Below are positions 31,541 to 42,700 of a stretch of DNA of 64,000 nucleotides, piece by piece (within the stretch, counting starts at the first letter, position 1; each line of letters opens with the position of its first letter). A model generated the notes under the pieces. That model did no database searches. It was not told the origin of the DNA and saw only the letters and a list, made by a program, of their open reading frames with translations. The position numbers were made by a program, and so were the translations under genes. The DNA is from Mesostigma viride (taxonomy: Eukaryota; Streptophyta; Mesostigmatophyceae; Mesostigmatales; Mesostigmataceae). The stretch covers positions 4,460,832 to 4,524,831 of the forward strand of contig RPFO01000253.1 of assembly GCA_009746045.1 (NCBI GenBank), given 5' to 3'.

Positions 31541-33363
31541 TTAACAAGCACAGGCACCCAGGGGGGGCTTGAGGAGAGAGCCTAGAAGGCCTGCATGACA
31601 TATGGGGTGGAGGGTATGTGGCTAGGCTATAGCTGGTGTACACATGGCATCTCAGCAGAGAGTAACTCCCTGCATAGGCATCGCATGGCTAAATTCTTAA
31701 TGCGTCATCCATGGGAGGTCCATTGTAGGCTGGGCGCGGCTAGATACTGAAAGCATCATCCATGGGGGCCATTATGGGCGCACATGCGCGTGGGCCACTT
31801 GCAAGGCTAAGCCTATCTAATCTACACTACTGGTATATTCCCTAGCCTGGAGTGGCAGGAGGGGCCTGCCAGGGCTTGTGGTCAACGTGGATGACCGCCC
31901 GCCTCCAGTCGGTATACCGGCTTAGTCCCCCCTGCACGCTGCCGGAGCTGAAGGTAGGTCGGCCATAGCTCGCGTCGCCGCTGTTGCTGGGCCAAGGTCA
32001 AGTTGCTGGGGCATGCCTTAGGCATGAAGGAGACTGGGGGTCTCTGCCCTTTCTCCTGTAGTGCACACACAGGGAGCACTTCGGTGCTCCGTCCGTGACT
32101 CCCCAACGGGAGCACGAGTTTAATTAATTAATTAATTAATTAATTAATTAATTAATTGCATGCACTATGGACGCACAAGCAGAAGGATAACTTGGGCCAG
32201 CAAACCAAGAAGCCATGCCTAGAGCTGGCCAGAAAACCACTTGTCTCGCTATGTCTGTGCAGGGAAAGGCATCCCGTTATCAAGCCCACCATGTTTAGAG
32301 ACAATAACAAACGCTACTTCAAGTGGTTTCGTTGAAGCCTCAGCTAATAGCAATCAAATCTGGTCCAAAATCTGCGTGACATAGTGGCATTCCCCAACCA
32401 TCACAAGCGAACGCGTACAAGCACTAAAGCAACAAAACGACAAGCAACAACCATCGATTACATGTCTACAAATAGTTTTTAAGCGATAGGACGACTTGGT
32501 ACTGTAATGTATACACGCTAACATGTTAATACGTACCAGGTCGAAAACGCAGATTACCTGCTGTGCGGGAGCCATCACTCCCACCTCACGGACATAGCCT
32601 CGAACCTTTCCTGGCCGTCATCGCTAATAAAACATGTCAAGAATAACGTAACAAGTCTATCCACGCGCAAATATATGGACGTTTGCTGCCGAACAACAGG
32701 TAGCACACGCACTGTCACCGCCTGGCCGCTGACAGGATCTGCTGCACCGATTAGAACCTAGAGACATACTTGCGCACATCCAGACGCTTCACGGCCAGAG
32801 ATATAACCTTTATAACACTCAAGGATAATGACTACAAAATTTGAGTTCAAAATTCCAAGCCATGCTCGAGATCGTACCAGCCATTTGCCTGCACCGCCAT
32901 AGCCGCGGACGTCAATTATTTTCACTCACGTCGGTCCCGTTTGACCATGGTACCCCCCCAACTTTGATTGAGTATATCTCCCTGGCCAGTTGTCCAAAGC
33001 ACGGTCTGAATAATAGGGCTACGGAAAGCTGACGTCTAGATCTTTCAATCCCGCCAGGTGGCACCATAAAATTATTATTGGCGCGGCGCCTGCAAGGCGC
33101 ACAAACTCAGTCCGTTAGAGTGGTAGGACTTCGATCGACTGGTACCACGAAAACGGACTCAGTACAAATGAAGGGTTAATGGTGCTGGTGATGTATGGCA
33201 TGCCGAGGTACAGGTCCTCATTGCGAACATGAGCAGCATAGCCTACTCGGTAAATGGATCGCAGCATGTTGGTGACCGCGCCGTCGCGGCTTGCGGGCCA
33301 GGTCGGCGGTGAGGGTCCACGTCTCGGCCCCGTACGTAAGAACAGGGAGGACGAGGACCTTAA

Positions 33364-35248
33364 GGGGAGGTGGCACCCCAAAACCCTTAAAAATTGAACT
33401 ATGGTAATAACACTTGAAATTCATTTGCACAATGCTGAAATATGATTGCGGGCACTAAATAACATCTCTTGTGAGTTGTCCATGCACTTGTTGGGGGTAC
33501 TACCCCCAAGTATACGCCAATATTGCGCTATAAATAGAAAAAGACGCTAATTAGGGCTGGGTATGCCCCAGCCAATGCACACATTTGTTGGCAACCAAAA
33601 ATCAACCATTTGTAGTTCCCTGAGTGTGTAGCTTGCTGAGCTATTTACATCATGGAAATGGCAAAACCTTGAACAGTTATTAATTTTCCCGCAAAACAGG
33701 TCTTTTTTTACCGGACATTGGGAATAAACATATCATAAACACTTCAGATAAGGCCACAAAATCAAGCGAAAATCCGGCTAACAGGGGGACAGCAGTGGTC
33801 CAAGTCCCAGGTCATTCCGACAAGTCTAGCTCAAGTTATAAGGTTTTGCGTGCTAAAACCTGAACATACGCTAAATGAGGTTTTTCTGTGTATAAGGCCA
33901 CCTAGACATCATGTTTTCCATCCAAGAAGCCAAAAAACATGCCCAACTCGATCACACAACATAAGAAAAGGCTAGGCACCTCATCTGCCCTCCCCTGCCC
34001 TCAGCATGGCCAGCCTTGCCAGCGTGCGCATAGCAACACCATCGCTAGGCATACACGCACCAAGAGAGCATACACTAAGCTCAGCCCAAGGTTACCATGT
34101 AAATTTATGCCAAGAACTCAGCAAGTATACGTGTAAAAACCTTAGAAAGACTGCCCAAGCAATAGAGGCAACTGCAGCCTGCAAACTTGGCAGCAAATCA
34201 TACATGTTGTCTGCCAAGCATTCACATCCTATCCAGCTTGCCTTGCTGCACACATAGCAGGGAAGTCTTAATGGTTATAGCTCAAGGAAAGCAATGGAAA
34301 CACCTATCTAATGCAATGCCACTCATGCAGTATGGCCAGCAAAAGAACCACTCTCACCTTCCTTTCCAATAGGGCAATTTGCTAAGAAGCTGATGCCAGC
34401 TTGTTAGCCTCTAGGCACATGCCGGATGTCGTTCTAAAACAGGCGTGTCAGATCCGGCACATAACAAAGCGTCTGAGCAAGCTCACGTCCAAAGGATTAT
34501 GGAAAACAAATGTCAACACATTACCAACAACTTGACCTCGGCGCATTTAGCATGCCAGCCACAAACTACACGAAATTGTACGAAATAGCTAGGAATCTGA
34601 CGATGCAACCGAAAGAAATGGAGCGCTTCCTGCAGGGAAACTGCCCGAAAAAAAGGCGAAAGGCCGACGTTAATGCACCTGCCTGCGTGGAAATGTTTCA
34701 TGCATAAACTGGCACGCAAGCTCGAACAATAAAAGACATCATCCATTGATCAGGCGAACAAGGAAGGTGCGCCTTCCGTGAATACGTCGAAGGCGACATG
34801 CGCAGGCCTGCGTAGGTTCTTACCTTGAATGCCGGAAATGTAAAAGAAACCGGGAAGCTTCGGCACAAACTCGACAACACCATTAAGTTAGCTTCATAAT
34901 CGCTCTTTAGAGCCTACGTTGCCTCACAATAGCTGCCGTAAACCTGCATTAAATTTCATGATCCGCAAGAGAAATTATATCCTGGACCCCCGCGCCCGTA
35001 GCCGTTCGAGAAATTAGCGATATTGCAAACCGTAAACTTTCCGCCTCGAAATGAGGTCATCAACTAATCTTCTGCGAAATTCAAGCATTTTTTCTAGCTG
35101 TTTACGTGCCATATCGATTAATATTGCATAAAGGCATGCCGCCATGGCCACTTCCGCGAGGGTTGAGCGGTCCGGGCACACATTATACACCGTACGGACG
35201 GTACCGCGAATTTTTTGGCGCGGAAAATATTCGGCGCGCCACGTCCCC
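33364..35248. mobile_element. second TTAA-flanked element family (1.9 kb)
   Basis: TTAA at 33360-33363 and 35249-35252, splitting a LINE-C coding stretch. Ends GGGGAGGTGGCAC / GTGGC-rich complement GGGGACGTGGCGC match at 11 of 13 positions. Unlike the CCCTTCA family in sequence. No transposase ORF; AT-rich and without other recognisable parts. Confidence 0.68.
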
Positions 35249-35485
35249 TTAAACAGGTCCTGTTTCTCTATCTTGCCCAGGGGCTTGCGCCATGCACAGG
35301 GCCCGGTATTGGCGTAAAGCGTGCCAGGCGAGGGAGTTGCGCGGTGGTCCACATCAGCCTCGCAGCTGGGGAGGAGGCTGCCCAGCAGCTTGACGCGGTC
35401 CCGATACAGGACTCGAGAGCCGTCAAGGCCGCCTAGCTTAGTTGAGTTGCCGGCAAGGTGTATATAGAGCCGGCAAGGTCCCCTT

Positions 35486-36940
35486 CGCCGAGGCTCTCCC
35501 AATCATTCACCGCATGCCTCGCCCCAGGCTTCAACGCTTCGCCCTCTGCTCCCTTGTTGGCCGCTCCGAATCCGAGATCTGGGCTTCCCAACCGCCCCCC
35601 CCCACCTTCCCCACCGAAGCCACCATCCGCACCCTCCTCAAGGAAGCTTTCGAGCAGCACGTGACCCCTCTTGCCGCAGATGTGGCGGCACTTGGCGGCA
35701 CGCTGGCTGCTGAGCTCCCCACCATCCCCACCGCCACCGCCACCCTCCTCGCCTCCCCCCCCCCCCCCCCTCCGCCTCCACCGACTCCATCACCGCCCAG
35801 CTCCGCGACATCGACCAGCGCCTCTAGGATAATGCAATCGCTATCGAGGTCTTGCAGAACACAGCAGGCCTCACCGCCCAGGCAGTGAAGGACATTGCCG
35901 CCAAGCCAGCCCCGGCTGGCCTGGCCGGCGATGCTCCTCCCATCACGACCTGGGCGGACATGCTTAAGCAACATACCACCTCCACCACCTCCGCCGTCGC
36001 AGCCCGGCCAGCTCCAGCGGCAGACGCTTGACCTCCGCGAGGAGGCCGAGCTCGCCAAGCGCAGCCTCAACGTCATTGTCAAGAATCTCAAGATGGAGGA
36101 AGGTGAGAATTCCGAGAAGCTTGCGCGTGCTTTTGAGAGAGAAATCCTTGATCGCATGGGCCTTACTGGTGAGATCGAGCTGTCCGCCCACCGCCTTCCC
36201 CGCGCGCGGGGTAAGGCAGGGCCGCCCCCGCTCCTTCTCACCTTTAAGACCCCGGCGGACAAGATTTCTTTTCTCAGACGCCGCAAGCGGCTCGAGAAGA
36301 CTCTCTTCACCCTTGACGACGACTTGACCCTGGCACAGCAACAACGGCGACGGGAGCTATGGCCGACCTACCTCCAGCTCCGGCAGACCAAGGCGGGCCA
36401 GCCGGTGTACTGGAAGGGGGCGGCCATCTACGTCGGCCACAAGCCCTGGCAAGCGACCCCCTCGACCACCGCGGCCCCAGCCTAGGGGAATACAGCAGTA
36501 GTGTAGAATAGTTAGACAGTGGCCTTGTACATGCCCGCCTACTACAGGCACTATACCAGCTGAGGCCTAGCCTTTTTAGCCATGTACATGTGTGCCTATG
36601 ATGAGCCACCCTCCAGCCAGATGATGCCTAGCCTTATTTAATTATGCAGTGCCCATGCAGGGAGTAACTCCCTGCTGAGCAGCCATGCCCTAGCTTTTTG
36701 TATAGCTATGCTGATCTTCCCCCCCATGACAGGCTCCCCCTTCGCTGGGCATAGCTTGAAAATCATGGGGATGCAAGTGCCCTGGTGCACCTAGAGCAAG
36801 GGTCCTTTACATCCCCACCCTTGCAGGAAGTAGCTTAGGATGTATGATAGGCCATATGCCCCCCTCTCAAGGGCTATGTGCTACATATACTCCCAACGGA
36901 GTTATGTTACAATTCAATGCAATTCAATTCAATTCAATTC
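35486..36940 (+). mobile_element. 5'-truncated half-LINE, plus strand
   Basis: Bounded by AAGGTCCCCTT (35475-35485 and 36941-36951). ORF1 spans about 35490-36485 in two frames: FALCSLVGRSESEIWASQPP first, then after a shift near 36000 VIVKNLKMEEGENSEKLARA through KPWQATPSTTAAPA and a stop at 36483-36485. A 3'UTR of about 420 bp, the hairpin and a (CAATT)n tail follow. No downstream ORF2. Confidence 0.88.
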
Positions 36941-36974
36941 AAGGTCCCCTTAGTAGTTGAGTTGAGCTTGATAG

Positions 36975-37146
36975 CTCTGGTGGTGCAGGTGCCCTTGGTG
37001 CACCTAGAGCAAGGGTTGTTTACATTCCCACCCTTCACAGGGAGTAGCTTAGAATATGTATAAAAAGCCAGATGCCCCTTCTCTGGGATATGTGCTACAT
37101 ATACTCCCAACAACGGAGTTATGTTCCTAATTAATTAATTAATTAA
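36975..37146 (+). repeat. half-LINE 3' end fragment
   Basis: The last ~150 bp of the half-LINE 3'UTR (gtgcacctagagcaagg..., ctccCAACAAcggag with a 3-bp loop expansion) and a (TTAA)n tail. TSD not identified. Confidence 0.75.
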
Positions 37147-37489
37147 TGTAATATAGAATCGTGGTTCTCTGAACATAGTTTCTTTATAGTGAGATGGAAC
37201 GGTAGCCGCTATAGCTAGGTGATAGGGTTCACGTGACATACCTTTTGAGGCCGGTGCGGCCTGATCCGGATCAGTCGTGGCCAAAGCTTTGGCCAGTTTT
37301 CCTTGGCCAGGTGGCAGGAGCTACGTTGAGATATAAACCTGCCACTGTCTAGGTTTCTTTGTTAATGGCGTAGTGATGAACTAGATCTAGATTCTTTCTC
37401 TCACGCAATATGTGACCTAATGGCCCCGGCTGCCTTACGTAAGCTTCCGGCAATTAGAACACCACATTGCGTCATTCATCCAAGATGAA
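37147..37489. other. unassigned stretch
   Basis: AT-rich, no usable ORF and no match to the other repeats of the window that I can see. Confidence 0.3.
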
Positions 37490-37664
37490 GGGGCGTTTTG
37501 CTGAGTGTAGTTAGGATTTTTCTAGACTAGATAGCTTAGAGTTAGGTTCGTTCGATTACGCGGCTCCGCCCATGCACCTCCATCCATCAAGCAAGGAATA
37601 TGTGCTACATGATCTCCCAATGGAGACATTAAGTAATTAATTAATTAATTAATTAATTAATTAA
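37490..37664 (+). repeat. LINE-B 3' end
   Basis: Matches 12870-13020: GTAGTTAGGATTTTTCTAGA-like 3'UTR, atgtgctacatgatctccca and atggagacat, then a long (TTAA)n tail that is shared head to head with the LINE-E end on its right. Confidence 0.8.
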
Positions 37665-37805
37665 TAGACACGTGACTGCGTCACGTGAGCATAAGTCCTC
37701 AGTGGGAGGGGAACATGGGATGGAATGGATGGTATAAGCTATCTAGGTCCTAGTTACAGGGGTGTGGGCACCGCAGCCCGAATCGCTATGAATGCCATAC
37801 ATTAT
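37665..37805 (-). repeat. LINE-E 3' end, minus strand
   Basis: Starts TAGACACGTGACTGCGTCAC after the (TTAA)n tract and runs through aagtcctcagtgggagggga to cgaatcgctatgaatgccat, the same antisense reverse transcriptase junction as at 18778-18989. Confidence 0.8.
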
Positions 37806-38650
37806 AGTCGGGGTAAAATTGCCTCTTTTTTAGCAAATTAGCAAATTAGCGGAGGCCGGGGGCCGAGATTAATTAAGAGGTACCTTGAAATTAAATAAGA
37901 GGCAGGCCTCTATCGAGATATATGTATGGAGGCGAGTTTCTATTGGCGTTAATTTGTAGTATTGTACGACAACTGTCAAGGGTGACGGAAAGTACTGAAA
38001 TCGCGGAAGTGTCACGGAGACGTTTCTACTTTCTAGATCGATTGCGCATTCGACGGTTAAAAGGCAGAGGTGCGGTCGACTGGCAGTACTGTGCGACGGT
38101 GTTGGACGGAATTTCCGGTCAGCGATGCGGTCTTAAGCTTTGCATCTCACGTTGTCGGATCTTAGCCCTTGCGTCGCGCTGTGCTGTGGCGAACTTATTC
38201 TCCGCCGTCAGATTGCACCGTCGATGAGCGTCGATGCTGGTCGATGAACCCAACACAAGCCATGTGACGAAAAGAAGTAAAAATTGGTGCGGCGGCAACT
38301 GAGGGCGAGTTTGGTACGCTACGGAACTTGCAGCCCGGCGACTCCGCGTAAAGCAGCCCGCAGGTAGTCCGCTGGCGTTAATTTGTTAATTTGTTAATTT
38401 GTTAACTGGGGACAACCTAGTCGGGGTAAAATTGTTATAGTAGTATTATAATATAGTAATTGTTATAGTAGTATTATAACGGAGACATGTTATAATTCAA
38501 TTTAATTTCTAATTGCGTCATTTGTTCAGACGCAATATTCATGAATTTGCGTGGCGAAAAAATGCCGTCCGGGCCAAGGCCGCATTACACGCAAAAAGGA
38601 CAAAAACAAACCCACCGAGCTAAAGTCGGCCTATTTTCTTTTCCCGCCCA
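37806..38650. other. unassigned stretch
   Basis: Two copies of AGTCGGGGTAAAATTG (about 37806 and 38419) bracket it, so it may be an insertion or duplication. One open frame (37922-38227, +) has no recognisable domain. AATTTGTT repeats near 38380-38405. Confidence 0.35.
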
Positions 38651-38661
38651 CCCTCCCTGCG

Positions 38662-39056
38662 TGTTTGGGGGTAAGTTCTGATGTGGCACGCCGCAAAGGT
38701 GAAAACCATTTGCGTTCAGTGCCGGTCCGCGGAAAACGCGACCTGTAAATGAATCCGATCGGAATCGAACCGGGGACCTCTCGCACCAATTTTGCTGACT
38801 ATAGGACGGACGTCTCCGGATCCTAAGGCATCGCCAACTGACACCTACAGTCATCTGCAAAAGTTCTCCTTTCCGGGGAGTGATGCAAGCCTTTCGGATT
38901 TGGTACTAGATAAATCATTCGAGATCTGTGTGTGTAGGAGTACTACACGGCACGTGTCCACTCGAGACTTGTTCAGTCTCGAAACGTGAGACGGGCTGAA
39001 CACGGCTGGAACCTTCTTGAGAAGGGGGCGTAGCCGGTACTATCGAGATCAGCCGA
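38662..39056 (-). mobile_element. second copy of the 381-bp element
   Basis: Reverse orientation relative to 13548-13928, with about 80-85% similarity by eye. It contains the better B-box match GGTTCGATTCC (minus strand, near 38765). An extra partial copy of its right end (TGGCACGCCGCAAAGGTGAA) follows at 39068-39100. Confidence 0.65.
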
Positions 39057-39152
39057 GCGTATATTCTGATTTGGCACGCCGCAAAGGTGAAAACCTTTGG
39101 GGGGGTAAGGCTAGCCTTTGCCAAGCAGTAAGTGTTCCCATGAGCATCGGCG

Positions 39153-39178
39153 TCACGTGTCTATTAATTAATTAATTA
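39153..39178 (+). repeat. 26-bp LINE-E tail insertion
   Basis: TCACGTGTCTATTAATTAAT plus tail between two copies of GAGCATCGGCG (39142-39152 and 39181-39191; the duplication may extend by AT on its left). Confidence 0.85.
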
Positions 39179-39509
39179 ATGAGCATCGGCGGCCGGGATG
39201 TGGCCTGCCTTTTGTATGTGCTCCACTCGTTGTTTTAATTAAGAGTCTGGTTACCCTGGAGTTCCCCGGTTAATAGAATGACCGTTAATTTTACGACCGC
39301 ACGTTTACATGGCGCACATTGCATCACACCGGACCCGAACGACCTCAACCCTTCAAAACTTCGACTTTCGATCCATTCACTTTTGGGGAAATCCTCTCCT
39401 CACATCCGCATCCCTCATGCCGGTTTATACGAGGCGTTGACGGATCCCAGGCCTCACGGTGCAGGAAGCACGGCGGTTCGGTCAGCCCCTGGGGGCCCCC
39501 GGAGCACAT

Positions 39510-39593
39510 TAATTAATTAATTAGACGTGTGCTCCCGTTGGGGAGTCACGGAGCATTAACCCCGATGGATGGATGGATGCAAACAGTCCTACT
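39510..39593 (-). repeat. 84-bp LINE-C 3' end insertion
   Basis: Bounded by GGAGCACAT (39501-39509 and 39594-39602). (TTAA)n tail, the GTGCTCCCGTTGGGGAGTCA hairpin and the GATGGATGGATGG part of the 3'UTR. It lies about 110 bp past the stop codon of the GTPase gene, so within or just beyond its 3'UTR. Confidence 0.9.
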
Positions 39594-39714
39594 GGAGCAC
39601 ATGGCAGGGGCCATTGCGAGGGAGCACAGTTGCCGGAACCCGAGCATGCACCAGCCGCGAGTGGCCAGCAGGCAAGGCTGCCGTGTGCGGCTACGGCCTT
39701 GTCAAGTGCAGTGC

Positions 39715-42700
39715 TCAGAGGCAGAGGACATCACTCACTCTCCTCCTGGAGACGGCGGCCTGCACCTTGTCGGAACAAGCGGCCTCGTTGTGCCCGATCA
39801 AGTCCAGGGCATCGTCCACGTGGCCAGCCAATGACAGGAGGCACTCGCACGCGTGCTGCCGCACGGTGGGATCCAGCTTCAGCCGCTCGCTGTGCAGCGG
39901 GCTCAGGTCAGTGCGCAGTTTGCTTTGCAGCTCCGTACACGGGCGTACGAAGTGGCCTTTTTCCGGGTTGAATACAGCGCGGCCGCACATTCCTAACTTG
40001 CGCACAAAGAGGCTGTTTGCCATCTCGCTGAGCTCCTTCTGGAGCATGGCATCCACTTGCTCGAATAGCCCCACGGCCTTGGGCGTCAAGAACTGTACCA
40101 AAGACATGCCATCTTCGTGGTTTGCATCCTCGCTGTCGTTGTCTGGCTCCTGCTCGCTGGGCCAGACGAGCTTCCGGATGCCGTCCTTCATGGTCTGCCG
40201 GACCTTCTCAAGGGTGCCTTTGCCTTGGTGCTGGATGGCCATGAGACAAGGCAATAACCAGGGCAATTGGAAGTATGGTGGTTTCTCAGGCAAGTAATGA
40301 GGCACACTGAGCAAAGCATGACCTTTGTTGTTGCTTATTATTAGGAGAGTTAGGATTGCCAACCCAGGCTTTGCGAGGGCAACCCCTTCCCCCCCTGCGG
40401 CAGCTTAATTCCTGAACCAAAATGGCTTGGCCAGTTTGGGCAGGCACGGCGTGGATCGGGCGACACGTGTGGGTGGTACGGATGATAAGTGGCTCGTTGG
40501 GCAGAGAGCAGGGAGGGAAAAACGGGAATAACAACAACGGACGCTTTCAGACACGCAATTGCAAGTGCATGCGCCAGCTGTATAGGTTGTAAATGAAGTC
40601 TGGGAGTTCTGTATGGGCTGTTCCGCCATTCATAAAGCTTGAGTTCACGATGGCTTGTGTTTACTTTTTCATGCCTTCATGCCTCCATGTCTCCATCAGT
40701 AGATCACACAGCACTCTTCTGAGTGCTTTGGAGTCCAATCTTGGGACATAGAGGTGGTCCGCCTACGAAATGCCAGCCCCCCTCGAAATAAACGAGCACC
40801 AAAATTGAGCTATCAGACAATACATTTCCTGCATCTAGGTGAAGGGGGCCTGAAACCTCTAGGGATCGTATAATCCCACAGCGTAGTGTTGCATGGAGAC
40901 GTGGCGCTGCCTCCAGACATGTCACAAATGTGATCTTGGCCTTAAGCTACACTACGTGAATGCGGGCTCGAGAAAAGATTAGCCCTCTCCCAGAGCGTCG
41001 CGGTTCCTAAATGCATTCCCAGGTTGGCCCACAACCTATTCCACTAAGGATAAGATATCCAAGTTCATAGGAAAGCTACTACTACGATGACAAGCACATA
41101 CCTGGATGGCTTCACGGCAAAGCTGCCGCATGCCGGCTTCTATGGTTGGTCTGATGGTGTTTCGGATGCTAGGTTGTTTCTTGAGCAGGTGATCGGTGGT
41201 GTCCTTTTCAAGTTCTTCGAGAAAATGTTTGGCGTTGGCGAGTGCGGTTCCCAGGAGGATGGATCTGCGAGAATGGAGAGCATATTATTTTTGCAATCAG
41301 CACGGAAGATCAGTGATGACATAGTGTGCCTGCGAAGTTGACAGCCTGCAAAATGAAGCAGAGACACTAGTGCAGAGATCGCACAGGCTTGTGAGCGACT
41401 CAATCAACCCCGCATGCTGCTAAACCAGTTTCAGTTCTTTACGAGGACCATATGTATGCACATATGTATCAGCAACCAACGATGCAGGCATTGTGTACCC
41501 CGAGTAGGTGGCAGTTTACACCAACCCCCTGCAGGTTGTCGCCTAGAATGCATTGAAAACCATAAGCCCCTTCTCAGGGATATGTGTTACATATCCTCCC
41601 CACGGAGGTATTATCTTAATTAATTAATTATTTAATGAACTAATTAATGATGTAGGACATGCCTGTTTTCAGAAGGTTTCTCGCTGGCTTTGAGAAGAAG
41701 CCAAGGTTGTTTCATCCACCAACATGATTAGTAACACGCTACGATGGAAAGCTCATGATGGCGATATGTGACATACCTAGCATAGCTTTCATCGAGCCCC
41801 ATGTTCACCAAGTCCTTGCGCAGCTTTCCCAGGAGGCTTTTGATACCCTTGGCCATCGCCTCCGGCAGCTCTCTCACGATCTGTCTCGCCTCCTGAAAGG
41901 CACGCGGATAGACTGCGTCAAGTTCGATGTAGAGCACTCGTGCCAGGTCCTTCGGAAAGTTGACGTCGGGGAGGTAACGTCGTGGGAAGACACCATCCCG
42001 GCGTAGAGCTGCCCTATACGTTTGCCTGCCAGGATTTTGGAAGAGAAGTGGGGGGCATAAGCAACTGCCTATATTAACGTAGTAGTCGATTGAAGAGCAT
42101 GCTTGAAATGCCTCTATTATATTGAGATGTATTGACGTACAACTTCCGTCTATGGATACATGGAAAGGAAGTAGGCGGCACAAGAGAATGCCACGGGCCA
42201 AACTATAATAGGAATAAATACATCAGCCAAAAAAATGCGCCATGCGATTGTATGGTTTTCGGCTGTGTTAAGGTTGATACGGCTGGACCGCGGGGGAACA
42301 ATAATAAGAAAAAGATCGAGCAATCCTCTCCTGGTATCAACGGGTATAAGATATATAACAAGAGTATATAGTAAGTTGCATACTAGTCATGCAAACAAGA
42401 CGCGAGCACGGCATAATAAGATGCAACAAGGTGCCGGCTGACTAGCGTCACAGGTAGATAGATGTTCAAAATTAGGATACGATCGCATGTAGGGAGAATC
42501 ATGCTCAAAATTGGGATGCGTTTTCAACCGCTCTCCTCCCTTTTTCCACTAAAAACCTTAAGCCTATCGCTGTCCAGCTGTTTCCTTCCCTTGGAAGAAT
42601 ATGGGGTCGTGGCGTAGCTAGAATGCTTGTTACGTCTCAACTGGTGACAGCGTGGGTAACGTACACATGTAGGTCATCCCACGAGGCAACGACACCATCC

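Larger units (their letters stand above)
29405..32004 (-). mobile_element. half-LINE subfamily D, minus strand, second copy
   Basis: Bounded by GCTGGGGCAT (29395-29404 and 32005-32014). (TTAA)n tail at the left, subfamily D 3'UTR (29421-29584 and 31545-31850), then the ORF1 end on the minus strand near 31850-32004 (truncated). The TTAA element 29589-31540 splits its 3'UTR. Confidence 0.85.
29004..32155 (+). mobile_element. half-LINE subfamily C, plus strand
   Basis: Bounded by TTGCATGCACT (28993-29003 and 32156-32166). It starts near the end of ORF1 (PKVYWRGGDLMINHKMW, stop near 29110), followed by a 3'UTR to 29394 and again 32015-32120. The 3' end is GTGACTCCCCAACGGGAGCA, the LINE-C hairpin, with a long (TTAA)n tail. 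Interrupted by the minus-strand copy 29405-32004. Confidence 0.82.
28220..33175. mobile_element. piggyBac-like TTAA element, outer copy
   Basis: TTAA at 28216-28219 and 33176-33179. Ends CCCTTCAATTGT... and ...ACAAATGAAGGG form 12-bp inverted repeats with one mismatch. CCC...GGG ends inside TTAA are typical of piggyBac-like elements. The LINE-C copy at 20427 gives the uninterrupted site (accattaagtag). Only 28220-29003 and 32167-33175 belong to the element itself (about 1.8 kb); the rest is a later insertion. No transposase ORF. Confidence 0.78.
27875..35470 (-). mobile_element. LINE-C copy, minus strand, split into three parts
   Basis: LINE-C ORF2 C-terminal sequence occurs at 27875-28215, 33180-33359 and 35253-35470, in an order that reassembles one minus-strand element homologous to 20284-20760 and 19390-19570. 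The two gaps are filled by TTAA-flanked elements (28220-33175 and 33364-35248). The coding frames are decayed. In the third part the minus strand reads LLGSLLPSCEADVDHRATPS, matching the region after the reverse transcriptase domain. Confidence 0.78.
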
